A stretch of DNA of 64,000 nt from Fibrobacterota bacterium (GTDB lineage: Bacteria > Fibrobacterota > Chitinivibrionia > Chitinivibrionales > FEN-1185): positions 125,444-189,443 of the forward strand of contig PLWQ01000018.1 in assembly GCA_003165595.1 (NCBI GenBank), given 5' to 3'. A program made the translations under genes and the position numbers. The notes beneath the pieces were generated by a model. It had not been told where the DNA came from. It saw only the letters and a program-made list of their open reading frames with translations, and made no database searches. This document shows, piece after piece, positions 42,495-50,456 of the stretch (positions are counted from its first letter, which is position 1; each line of letters begins with the position of its first letter).

Positions 42495-43430
42495 ATGCTT
42501 AGCACCTCCTGGAAAATCCTGCTGCTTATCGCTTGCGCCACCATGGCGAGTCAAAGAGCAAACGCCGCTTCCTGCGCCTTCCCCGTGGCCGCGCAGTTCA
42601 CCGAGGACATGATAACGTTGTCGTGGGGAGACGTGCGGGACGCACACGCCTACAACGTCTATGCCGACTGCGGAAACGGGTTTGTCAAGGCCAATTTCGC
42701 CCCTATAGCCGTTCGCAACCGGTTCAGCTTTCTCTGGATCGACTCGGCGGGCAAGAAAGAACGGGTGGTAAAAGGAAACCGGGTCACGTGCCGGGTTGTT
42801 CCCCTGCTGGCCTCGGTATCGTCGAAGAACGACACGGTTTTCTCCGAAGGGCCGGCGGGCTGCAGCGTGCAAAACGATTACTTCAGGGGATTTTCCGGCG
42901 TTCTTTCCGACTCGGCGTTTTCGAAGATCCTTGAGCCTCGGCAGCGGTGCAAGAAGATCTTCGCGACCGCCGTGTCGGTTGCCGGCGCCGCGTTCCGGGC
43001 GGGGTACGCACGGCCGGCCCGATCCGTGTTTGCGCTTTATAAATCGAGAATCGACCCGAAAGACGAAGGCGCCTGCGTTCCCTTTTCCACCATAGTGGCG
43101 AAATACTTCACAAAGCGGGGCATCACGTGCTACCGGGCCCAGGGATTATTTGTGGGGTCGTTCCACAGCTTTAATCTGGTGGTCGTCGACAGCGTGGAAT
43201 ATATACTCGACTTCACCGCCGACCAGTATGTTCCGCAAAGCTCTCCGGTGTTCATGCCGCGCGATTACTGTTTTGCGGATTCATGCGGGGCGCCGACGTC
43301 GCACCCGGCGGGCACGTTCACGGCGTTCTACCGTATCGACAAGGTGTTCACCGCGGACCAGATCGCGTTTGCCGAAACGCCCAAAGCGCGTGAGTACCAG
43401 CAGGCGCTCGACAGCCTGGAACGGCAGTAA
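42495..43430 (+). CDS. Secreted protein with transglutaminase/cysteine-protease-like domain
   Basis: 311 residues. The signal peptide ends at about residue 24 (QRANA-AS). Residues 25-110 look like one FN3-type beta domain (DMITLSWGDVRDAHAYNVYA). Residues about 180-275 carry a possible Cys-His-Asp triad: GACVPFSTIVAKYFTKRG, GSFHSFNLVVVDSVEYILD, and DFTADQY directly after. The order and spacing (C, then F-H-x-x-N-x-V, then a D-x-T strand) are those of the transglutaminase-like superfamily, which includes peptidases and peptide-crosslinking enzymes. Two cysteines later (CFADSCG) could form a disulfide. It converges on the FecR gene with a 13-base gap. Confidence 0.6.
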   Translation: MLSTSWKILLLIACATMASQRANAASCAFPVAAQFTEDMITLSWGDVRDAHAYNVYADCGNGFVKANFAPIAVRNRFSFLWIDSAGKKERVVKGNRVTCRVVPLLASVSSKNDTVFSEGPAGCSVQNDYFRGFSGVLSDSAFSKILEPRQRCKKIFATAVSVAGAAFRAGYARPARSVFALYKSRIDPKDEGACVPFSTIVAKYFTKRGITCYRAQGLFVGSFHSFNLVVVDSVEYILDFTADQYVPQSSPVFMPRDYCFADSCGAPTSHPAGTFTAFYRIDKVFTADQIAFAETPKAREYQQALDSLERQ

Positions 43431-43443
43431 CGGACGCGGCGCT

Positions 43444-44664
43444 TCACTCCCGGCTTGTCTGCTTTGTCAATTGATCCGCGGATTGGGAAAGCGCTTGCAG
43501 CAGCGCCGATCCCAGAATCGATTTCGAAAACTGCGGGTCCTTGTCGCTAAAGGTCATTCTGGCGATTTTCTGCCACGAATTGTCCTTGGTGTTGCCGCCC
43601 CGCATATCGCCCGTGAACTCATTGTCGAGCACGACCTTCTTCTCCGCCACGTTTATCATCTGCACCGAGATGCGCACGCGAGCCAGGAAGAACTCACGAT
43701 ACTCGTCGGCCGTGGCCGCAATTTCGGCGTGCTGAACGACGTCGAAATCCTGTATTTCTCCGGTCACCACGAATTTCGCCTTTGCCTTTTCGCCGAACGC
43801 AAGCGGGTCGATATTCGGCGTATCGGCGAACTCCGCCGTACAGGCAGCGTGCTGCAGCCGTTCCCCGAGCATCCGCGGAATTCCCGAAGTGATGTTCCAG
43901 GGGCCGGCATACTTCGAGGAGTTAACAAAAGGCAAAATAAGCATCTTCTGTTTCAGGCTTCCGGTGAGAATCTCGTGGTCGCGTCCGGCACGCGCGAGCT
44001 GCGAGGTCATCTGCTGGTCCACCACGTCGATCGGAACCCAGGTTTTGAGGGCCATGATATCGTCCGAGAGCACGGGTTTGGGAACGATCGGGTCGCTTCT
44101 CATGTCTACGGTTGTCTTGAAACCGGCGCTCAAGTATGTCGAGACGTTTTTGAGAATGTTTCTTACCATTATCGTACCGGTGATCACCTCCACGGTGCTG
44201 CTGCCGCTCTTGTTGTCCACCGAAACCGACAGCGACGTTCCGCGAAGCGACACGACGGCGGTGGGGGTGTATATTTTGACGTCATACGATTTTGTGAAGG
44301 TTTTGGGAAGGATTTCCTTGAGCACAAAGAACACCGCGCCGTAGAACACCGTGATATGCCGCGAAATGATGTTTGTCTCGCCGCCGCTGTAGAAGGCGAG
44401 GAGGATCTGCGTATTCTCGTGCAGGAACGAAGCGCTGCCGTCGGACCAGGTGAGGCGGGCAAATGACTTCTCGCCGGCGCGCACGTAATCGTTGTTGCGC
44501 ACATTGTCGCCTTTCGCGAGTTTGGTCCATACCTGGCCTCCCGCGCGCTGCACCTCCACTTTTCCCACCAGGGAGTCTGCGGTGGCATAGGAATCGGCCG
44601 GAGCCGCGGCGCAGGCCCATGCCGCAAGCACAATAACGCCAAGAAACATGAGTTCTTTACGCAT
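43444..44664 (-). CDS. FecR-domain envelope protein with C-terminal CsgG-like domain
   Basis: 406 residues. The signal peptide MRKELMFLGVIVLAAWACAA has a lipobox-like WAC. Residues about 30-160 match the FecR domain: GKVEVQRAGGQVWTKLAKGD, VRAGEKSFARLTWSDGS, IYTPTAVVSLRGTSLSV and VEVITGTIMV. Here FecR is secreted and not linked to an iron sigma factor; such proteins often sense or bind glycans. From about residue 240, MLILPFVNSSKYAGPWN, IPRMLGERL and FVVTGEIQDFD resemble the CsgG/TolB-N-like fold of proteins that form envelope assemblies. The start is the ATG at 44664 with AAAGGA upstream. Confidence 0.75.
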   Translation of the reverse strand: MRKELMFLGVIVLAAWACAAAPADSYATADSLVGKVEVQRAGGQVWTKLAKGDNVRNNDYVRAGEKSFARLTWSDGSASFLHENTQILLAFYSGGETNIISRHITVFYGAVFFVLKEILPKTFTKSYDVKIYTPTAVVSLRGTSLSVSVDNKSGSSTVEVITGTIMVRNILKNVSTYLSAGFKTTVDMRSDPIVPKPVLSDDIMALKTWVPIDVVDQQMTSQLARAGRDHEILTGSLKQKMLILPFVNSSKYAGPWNITSGIPRMLGERLQHAACTAEFADTPNIDPLAFGEKAKAKFVVTGEIQDFDVVQHAEIAATADEYREFFLARVRISVQMINVAEKKVVLDNEFTGDMRGGNTKDNSWQKIARMTFSDKDPQFSKSILGSALLQALSQSADQLTKQTSRE

Positions 44665-44922
44665 CGGGAAAGTCCTTTCGAAAGCTATGCATGGCAGATG
44701 AGGCATGAGTAAATCGCGACTCACAGATTATACACCCTTAACCGGGTTGATTTCAAGGTTGTTGCCGAAGAGATTGAGGTTGAAACAAAGTTACCCATGG
44801 GCGCCCAACTCTTGCATGGAGTCTTTTCTTTCCCGGGTTTTTCTAACAAATAGCTTGAGTTCCCGCCATTTTATCAACGATTTTATCATCACCCGCAAAC
44901 CAGCAACAAATCGGAGGCAGAT

Positions 44923-46758
44923 ATGAAAATAACGCTTCGCAGCGCGACAACAACCGGGGGACGCCGCATGGCCGGGGCGCGGAGCCTGTGGCGCGCCAAC
45001 GGCATGAAGGAAGAACAATTCGGGAAACCGATTATTGCAATAGTCAATTCGTTCACCCAGTTCGTTCCTGGGCACGTACATCTTCACGACATCGGGCAGC
45101 GCATCAAGGCAATCATCGAGGCGCAGGGCTGCTTCGCCGCCGAGTTCAATACTATTGCGATCGACGACGGAATTGCCATGGGCCACAACGGTATGCTGTA
45201 TTCGCTGCCGTCGCGCGAGCTTATCGCCGATAGCGTGGAATACATGATGAACGCGCACATGGCCGACGCCATGATCTGCATTTCCAACTGCGACAAGATC
45301 ACGCCCGGCATGATGATGGCCGCGATGCGGCTCAACGTGCCCGCGCTGTTCGTATCGGGCGGACCCATGGAGGCGGGTACGTGGAAGGGAAGGAAATACG
45401 ACCTCATCGACGCCATGGTGATGTCGGCCGACGCGGCTGTTCCGGATGCGGACATACGGGAGATCGAATTCGCGGCGTGCCCGTCCTGCGGATCGTGCTC
45501 GGGGCTGTTTACCGCAAACTCCATGAATTGCCTCAACGAGGCCCTGGGAATCGCGCTGCCGGGCAACGGCACCATCGTTGCCACGCACAAAAACAGGATG
45601 CGCCTGTTTGAGAGCGCGGCAAAGCGGATTGTTGAGATGACAAACGCATACTACGAAAAAGGCGACGAATCGGTGTTGCCCCTTTCGATCGCCACTCGTG
45701 CCGCTTTTGTCAATGCGATGAGCCTCGACATCGCCATGGGCGGCTCCACCAACACCGTGCTGCACCTGCTGGCGGTTGCACATTCGGCCGGCGTCAGGTT
45801 CGGCATGAAAGACATCGACGCGCTCTCCAGGAAGATCCCGGTGCTGTGCAAGGTGGCGCCCAGTTCCCAATACCATGTTGAGGATGTCAACCGTGCCGGC
45901 GGCATCATGGGAATTCTTGGTGAGCTCGACCGTGCCGGGCTCATAGACACGGCCGTGCACCATGCGGCCGGGAAAGACCTTGCCGAGGTGATCGCGCACA
46001 ACGATATCCGGAGCGGTCGTGTTACCACGGTTGCGATTGAGAACTACCAGAGCGCGCCGGGCGGGGTGCCGCGAAACCTGGTGCTGGGCTCGCAGGACGC
46101 ACATTACTCCGAACTCGACAGGGATCGCGAGCGCGGATGCATTCGCAGCGCAAAAACGCCGTACAGCAGGGACGGCGGGCTTGCCGTCCTTTTTGGAAAC
46201 ATCGCCAGGAACGGATGCGTGGTAAAGACCGCGGGCGTTGACGAATCGATTTTCACCTTTAGCGGACCGGCCAAGGTGTTTCACTCGCAGGAACAGGCTT
46301 CCGATGGAATCCTCGGAGGGAAAATCAAAGCAGGCGACGTCGTCGTGATTATTTTCGAAGGCCCCAAAGGCGGGCCGGGTATGCAGGAAATGCTGTATCC
46401 CACCTCGTACATCAAGTCGATGCACCTGGGAGCGAAATGCGCGCTCATTACCGACGGAAGGTTCTCCGGCGGGACTTCCGGCTTGTCAATAGGCCACGTG
46501 TCGCCCGAGGCCGCCTCGGGCGGCGAGATCGGGTTGCTCAAGAACGGCGATATTATTGAGATCGATATTCCCCGGCGCAAGATCAACGTGAAGCTGTCCG
46601 CTGTGGAACTTGCAAACCGGCGCAAGGTCGAATTGAAAAAGGGGAAGAGCGCGTTCAAGCCGAAGCGGAAACGGATCATCTCGGAGGCGCTCAGGGCGTA
46701 TGCGCTGTTCACAACGTCGGCCGACAGGGGCGCGGTGAGGGAGCTGCCGAAGGAGTGA
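44923..46758 (+). CDS. ilvD: Dihydroxy-acid dehydratase IlvD
   Basis: A 611-residue Fe-S dehydratase of valine, isoleucine and pantothenate biosynthesis, converting 2,3-dihydroxy-3-methylbutanoate (or -pentanoate) to the 2-oxo acid. Cluster ligands are visible in [12 protein letters not shown] and [40 protein letters not shown] and [14 protein letters not shown] are further family blocks, and [20 protein letters not shown] is the C-terminal signature. The ribosome site GGAGG lies eight bases before the ATG. No other ilv genes are next to it. Confidence 0.97.
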   Translation: MKITLRSATTTGGRRMAGARSLWRANGMKEEQFGKPIIAIVNSFTQFVPGHVHLHDIGQRIKAIIEAQGCFAAEFNTIAIDDGIAMGHNGMLYSLPSRELIADSVEYMMNAHMADAMICISNCDKITPGMMMAAMRLNVPALFVSGGPMEAGTWKGRKYDLIDAMVMSADAAVPDADIREIEFAACPSCGSCSGLFTANSMNCLNEALGIALPGNGTIVATHKNRMRLFESAAKRIVEMTNAYYEKGDESVLPLSIATRAAFVNAMSLDIAMGGSTNTVLHLLAVAHSAGVRFGMKDIDALSRKIPVLCKVAPSSQYHVEDVNRAGGIMGILGELDRAGLIDTAVHHAAGKDLAEVIAHNDIRSGRVTTVAIENYQSAPGGVPRNLVLGSQDAHYSELDRDRERGCIRSAKTPYSRDGGLAVLFGNIARNGCVVKTAGVDESIFTFSGPAKVFHSQEQASDGILGGKIKAGDVVVIIFEGPKGGPGMQEMLYPTSYIKSMHLGAKCALITDGRFSGGTSGLSIGHVSPEAASGGEIGLLKNGDIIEIDIPRRKINVKLSAVELANRRKVELKKGKSAFKPKRKRIISEALRAYALFTTSADRGAVRELPKE

Positions 46759-46818
46759 GATAGGTTCAAGACAAAGAAGTCGAAGACTCCCTTCAATCCC
46801 GATGGGGCTGTGCGGTGC

Positions 46819-46871
46819 TTGATTTTCCTGGCGGCCGGGTGTATTATTAATGATGTCATTTGCTGACATCA
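46819..46871 (+). promoter_or_regulatory. vapBC promoter with operator palindrome
   Basis: TTGATT (46819-46824) and TATTAT (46842-46847) are 17 bases apart, a good sigma-70 promoter. Just downstream, over the expected transcription start, TGATGTCA (46851-46858) and TGACATCA (46864-46871) form a perfect 8-bp inverted repeat with a 5-base centre. This is the expected binding site for the ribbon-helix-helix antitoxin encoded next, giving autoregulation. GGAGG follows before the ATG. Confidence 0.7.
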
Positions 46872-46884
46872 ATGGAGGCACAAG

Positions 46885-47136
46885 ATGAATCAACTCACCC
46901 TTCGTCATCTGCCGAAGAACACCGAAAGCCTTCTGCGAACGGCGGCGAAGAAAAGCGGCAAGAGTCTCAATAAGACCGCTATCGACCTGCTGAACAAATC
47001 GCTGGGATTGTCCGACTCGTCCAGAAAAAAACGTTCGTTCGCCGGGTGTTCGGGGACATGGTCAAAAGAAGAAGTGGATGAATTCAACTGCAACACCAAG
47101 GTGTTTGAAACGATCGATCCGGATATGTGGAAATGA
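46885..47136 (+). CDS. vapB: VapB-type ribbon-helix-helix antitoxin
   Basis: An 83-residue antitoxin. Residues 1-40 (MNQLTLRHLPKNTESLLRTA, then KKSGKSLNKTAIDLLNKSLG) match the FitA/CopG-like ribbon-helix-helix DNA-binding domain. The C-terminal half (about 48-83, WSKEEVDEFNCNTKVFETID) is the flexible part that in VapB proteins binds and blocks the VapC active site. GGAGG is 6-7 bases before the ATG. The stop overlaps the vapC start (ATGA). Its own operator is at 46851-46871. Confidence 0.9.
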   Translation: MNQLTLRHLPKNTESLLRTAAKKSGKSLNKTAIDLLNKSLGLSDSSRKKRSFAGCSGTWSKEEVDEFNCNTKVFETIDPDMWK

Positions 47137-47525
47137 AGATCTGTCTTGACACGAACGCCTACACGGAAGTCCGACGCGGTTCGAACAGAGAGGCAATGCG
47201 TTTACTTGAAGAGGCCGAAGCGGTCTATGTCCCGTCCATAGTCGTTGGTGAATTATTTGCCGGTTTCTACCAAGGAAGCCACACGCAACGTAATCTGGCG
47301 GAGCTCTCGGACTTCTTTGAAATCCCCGGTGTGGAATTCATTTCTCCCACGATTCCTATCTGTGAACGCTACGGTTTGCTCGTAGCGGAGTTGCGCCGGA
47401 AAGGAAGGCCTATCCCCACCAACGATATCTGGATCGCGGCGGCCGCTTTGGAAACCGGATCGAGGCTCTTGTCATATGATAAACACTTCAATGCTATTCA
47501 GGGACTAATAGTTTACAGACCCTGA
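47133..47525 (+). CDS. vapC: VapC-type PIN-domain toxin
   Basis: A 130-residue PIN-domain ribonuclease. The acidic metal-binding residues are visible: CLDTNAY (first Asp), VVGELFAGF (Glu) and TNDIWIAAAALE (third Asp/Glu block), with the final LLSYDKHFNAIQGL typical of VapC (D-x-H-F). VapC toxins cleave tRNA or rRNA when freed from VapB. The start at 47133 overlaps the vapB stop, so the two are translationally coupled. A GTG at 47127 is a less likely start. All catalytic residues seem intact, so the pair is probably active. Confidence 0.92.
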   Translation: MKICLDTNAYTEVRRGSNREAMRLLEEAEAVYVPSIVVGELFAGFYQGSHTQRNLAELSDFFEIPGVEFISPTIPICERYGLLVAELRRKGRPIPTNDIWIAAAALETGSRLLSYDKHFNAIQGLIVYRP

Positions 47526-47575
47526 TGTCGCTTTGAAATGCACGATTGCAGAACAGCAATGAGAACGGATGCACC

Positions 47576-48229
47576 ATGACCCCTTCCGCTAAGCAGTATC
47601 TCGATGAGTGCCTCACCTCCTATCCTGCGCTCAATGCGTGCCAGGACGCCATCGTTCGCGCGTTCGGCCTGCTTGTCACCTGCTTTACAAACGGCGGCAA
47701 GGTGCTTGCCTGCGGCAACGGAGGAAGCGCGGCCGACGCCGACCACATCGTGGGCGAAATGATGAACAAGTTCGCGCTCAAGCGCCATTTGAGGAATGAG
47801 GATACCGACAGAATCAGGCGCAGCGCGCTCTTGCTCAACGATAAACAGTTCCTTCTGAGCCACCTCCAGCGACAGCTTCCGGCCATATCCCTTTCCGCGC
47901 ATTCTCCGCTTGTTACCGCCATTGCCAACGACGAAGACGCGGAGATGATATTTGCCCAGCAGGTGTTCGGCTACGGCAGGGAAGGGGACATTCTCATCGC
48001 GCTGTCCACGTCGGGAAATTCGAAAAACGTCGTCCGCGCGATTGCCGTGGCAAAGATATTCGGGCTCAAGGTGGTTTGCCTCACGGGAAGATCCGGGGGA
48101 ACGATCAATGCCCTCGGGTGCGACGCCCTCATTTGCGTGCCCGGGGACGTCACCTATAAAGTCCAGCAGCTCCACCAGCCGGTGTACCATTGTTTGTGCG
48201 GGATGGTGGAGGCCGAATTGTTCGGATAA
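47576..48229 (+). CDS. SIS-domain phosphoheptose isomerase-like protein (GmhA/DiaA)
   Basis: A 217-residue protein of the GmhA/DiaA group. The SIS motifs are VLACGNGGSAADADHIVGEM (sugar-phosphate loop), LVTAIANDEDAEMIFAQQV and LIALSTSGNSKNVVRAI. GmhA converts sedoheptulose 7-phosphate to D-glycero-D-manno-heptose 7-phosphate for lipopolysaccharide core. A segment near residues 75-115 (NDKQFLLSHLQRQLPAISLS) is longer than in E. coli GmhA, as in a subset of the family. No other heptose genes are nearby, so gmhA is likely but not certain. The ATG at 47576 has a weak ribosome site. Confidence 0.85.
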   Translation: MTPSAKQYLDECLTSYPALNACQDAIVRAFGLLVTCFTNGGKVLACGNGGSAADADHIVGEMMNKFALKRHLRNEDTDRIRRSALLLNDKQFLLSHLQRQLPAISLSAHSPLVTAIANDEDAEMIFAQQVFGYGREGDILIALSTSGNSKNVVRAIAVAKIFGLKVVCLTGRSGGTINALGCDALICVPGDVTYKVQQLHQPVYHCLCGMVEAELFG

Positions 48230-48297
48230 CACCGCGCCCGCATCCTTTGCGAACTCTGTTTTCCCCGCCTCCTACGTTCCATTCCGATGCTGTTTCT

Positions 48298-48327
48298 TTG
48301 ACCGGCCCCCTTCGCCAATGATATAAT
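48298..48327 (+). promoter_or_regulatory. Sigma-70 promoter of the kinase gene
   Basis: TTGACC (48298-48303) and a perfect TATAAT (48322-48327) are 18 bases apart. The expected start of transcription is about 48334, giving a leader of about 32 bases before the kinase ATG. Confidence 0.7.
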
Positions 48328-48365
48328 AATGTGTTGTCCGTTTATCATGCCTGGATCGAAGCAAA

Positions 48366-49505
48366 ATGCCCGACACGCCAACAAAAATCGGCCGGTACAA
48401 CATTGTCAAGCTGCTTGGCAGCGGCGCAATGGGCAAGGTATATCTCGCTCACGATCCCGTCCTGGGGCGCAATCTTGCCCTCAAGACCATTGCAATCGAT
48501 CCGCGGGTGCAGAGCCAGACGCGGGAAGAGTACCTGGCGCGCTTTGCCGCAGAGGCAAAGGCATCGGCAAGGCTCGATCATCCGTCAATTGTGCAGACCT
48601 ACGACGCTGGCCAGGAAAACGGCGAACCGTGGATCGCCTTCCAGGTGGTGGACGGTGAAAGCCTCGAAGCGATTCTCGCGGTGCGCGGAAGACTCACCAT
48701 ACGCCGGTCAATCCTCTTTACGGTCGATATCGCGTCCGCGCTCCAGCACGCGCACGGATGGAATATTATCCACCGGGACGTGAAACCCGCCAACATTCTC
48801 GTTGAAAGCCGTACCGGCATTGCCAAGCTCGCCGATTTCGGCATCGCGCAGGCGCCGTGGTCGGCGCCGGTTGCGGATGGTTCCATGATGGGCTCGCCGG
48901 GCTATATGTCGCCGGAACAAATTGACGGAAAAGAAGTCGACCAGCGGAGCGACCTGTTTTCTCTGGGCATCGTGTTGTACCAGATGGTTTCGGGGCGCCA
49001 CCCGTTCCTGCGCGACACGATGAACGCGACTATCGACGCTACGTGCCGCGGCGGTTACAAGCCGCTTCGCGACCTCGTGCCCGAGGTCCCCCGCCAGCTC
49101 GACGCCGCGGTTCGGCGCTGCCTGTTTGCAAATATCAAGATGCGAATGCGCACCGCAGCGGAGCTGGTGGACATCCTGAGGCCGCTGGCGCCGGACGTTG
49201 TCCGGGACCACGCCGGCCGTCCTAAGTCGTTCGCCACAACGCACGTTATTGTCGGAAGCAGGGCTTCGGGCACCGACCAGGGAAAAACGGCGCTGCTGGG
49301 CAACGTTTTCTACCGGCTTAAGATCATGCGATGGTATTCCGCGGGCCTGGATGCGGTGAGGAAACGATTCGCCATCCTGATGGGACGCAATGAATTGTTC
49401 ACCGGGGAAGCGCTTGAGGATGCGGCGGGGATGTTCAAGACCTTGTTGAGGAGGTTGGAGAGATGGGCAAGGGAAATTGGGGAACGGTTTCGGGGGAAGG
49501 AATAG
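48366..49505 (+). CDS. Hanks-type serine/threonine protein kinase
   Basis: 379 residues with a kinase domain at about 8-270. Seen motifs: glycine loop LLGSGAMGKVYLA, the ATP lysine in LALKTI, the C-helix Glu in AAEAKASARLDH, the catalytic loop IIHRDVKPANILV, the metal loop LADFGIAQA, and SPGYMSPEQIDG (activation segment end). All residues needed for activity are present. The remaining 110 residues (about 270-379) are helical and basic with no membrane helix or PASTA repeats, so it is probably cytosolic and its sensor is unknown. No ribosome site is obvious. No phosphatase or FHA partner lies beside it. Confidence 0.92.
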   Translation: MPDTPTKIGRYNIVKLLGSGAMGKVYLAHDPVLGRNLALKTIAIDPRVQSQTREEYLARFAAEAKASARLDHPSIVQTYDAGQENGEPWIAFQVVDGESLEAILAVRGRLTIRRSILFTVDIASALQHAHGWNIIHRDVKPANILVESRTGIAKLADFGIAQAPWSAPVADGSMMGSPGYMSPEQIDGKEVDQRSDLFSLGIVLYQMVSGRHPFLRDTMNATIDATCRGGYKPLRDLVPEVPRQLDAAVRRCLFANIKMRMRTAAELVDILRPLAPDVVRDHAGRPKSFATTHVIVGSRASGTDQGKTALLGNVFYRLKIMRWYSAGLDAVRKRFAILMGRNELFTGEALEDAAGMFKTLLRRLERWAREIGERFRGKE

Positions 49506-49522
49506 GGTTTTCCCGCTGTCAT

Positions 49523-49607
49523 ACCTCACCCCGGCCGCCACCCCTCTCGGCCGTCACCACCTCACCCCGCCGCTTTGCGGCACCCCTCTCCTTTGCAAGG
49601 AGAGGGG
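49523..49607. repeat. 85-bp CCTCACCCC direct repeat, left copy
   Basis: Starts ACCTCACCCCGGCCGCCACC and ends with the hairpin CCTCTCC-TTTGCAA-GGAGAGG. It matches 50122-50206 at 82 of 85 bases. The two copies frame the DUF559 gene. A third, shorter relative (CCCTTCTCC-TTGGTAA-GGAGAAGGG) lies at about 49669-49705. Confidence 0.85.
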
Positions 49608-49730
49608 AATGACTTATTACTTCAACGAATATTGCAAAATGGAATTGGCCGTCTTTGGTCCTGCCCCCTTCTCCTTGGTAAGGAGAAGGGATGGGGATGA
49701 GGTGCTTACTGTGAAAGAAGAATAACTGCC

Positions 49731-50108
49731 ATGACAACAACCATCTTCAACAAAACCATTATGAAAGGCAGACGACGCGAGCTGCGCAAAAAGCAAACAC
49801 CTCAGGAAAAGAGGTTGTGGGATTTTGTTCGCGGGCGTCAACTTGGAGGCGCAAAATTCAGAAGGCAATACAGCGTCGGCGGTTTTGTGCTGGATTTCTA
49901 CTGTCCGGAATTGAGGCTGGCTGTGGAAATTGACGGGCCAATTCATTGTTTCCGGAAAAGATATGACAGGTACAGGCAATCTGCTATTGAAGGAATGAGG
50001 ATCGGCTTTTTGCGGTTCACAAATACTGAAATTGAATGTGATTTTGGTCTTGTCACAGAAAAAATCAAGTCGGAAGCGGAAAGACTTCGTTCGACGCGCA
50101 ACACTTAA
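49731..50108 (+). CDS. DUF559 endonuclease-like protein
   Basis: A 125-residue protein of the DUF559 family, related in fold to very-short-patch-repair (Vsr) and restriction-type endonucleases. Motifs: LRKKQTPQEKRLWDFVRGRQ, GAKFRRQYSVGGFVLDFYCP (the catalytic Asp of the PD-(D/E)xK core), LAVEIDGPIHCF (E-x-D core strand) and a C-terminal strand IGFLRFTNTEIE. Whether it cuts DNA in vivo is not known. It is flanked on both sides by an 85-base direct repeat, which suggests a small mobile or shared cassette. A second ATG at 49761 is a possible start. Confidence 0.88.
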   Translation: MTTTIFNKTIMKGRRRELRKKQTPQEKRLWDFVRGRQLGGAKFRRQYSVGGFVLDFYCPELRLAVEIDGPIHCFRKRYDRYRQSAIEGMRIGFLRFTNTEIECDFGLVTEKIKSEAERLRSTRNT

Positions 50109-50121
50109 CCGTCGCTTTCGC

Positions 50122-50206
50122 ACCTCACCCCGGCCGCCACCCCTCTCAGCCGTCACCACCTCACCCCGCCGCTTTGCGGCGCCCCTCTCCTTTGCAAGGA
50201 GAAGGG
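50122..50206. repeat. 85-bp CCTCACCCC direct repeat, right copy
   Basis: Same orientation and same 85 bases as 49523-49607 with three substitutions. It is followed by TTGGGGATGAGGTGCA, which also follows the third partial copy near 49700. Confidence 0.85.
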
Positions 50207-50456
50207 TTGGGGATGAGGTGCAACCCGCCCGCCAACCCAACCATTAACCCGTCCAACCTGCAATCCCGGGAAACCGAACCGCCTGCAGTCATGCTGGCCC
50301 GATTATTAGTCGTTTAATGTTTGTCCTTGAAAAAACCTTCCTTTGTCCATATAATAGATATGTTGTGTGCACAGGTCTCATCCGAAGGACTTTCCGGGCA
50401 ATCCGCCGTAAAGGGTTTTTCGTGTTTGCCCGGTGTTGATTATTATAAGTAAAGTT

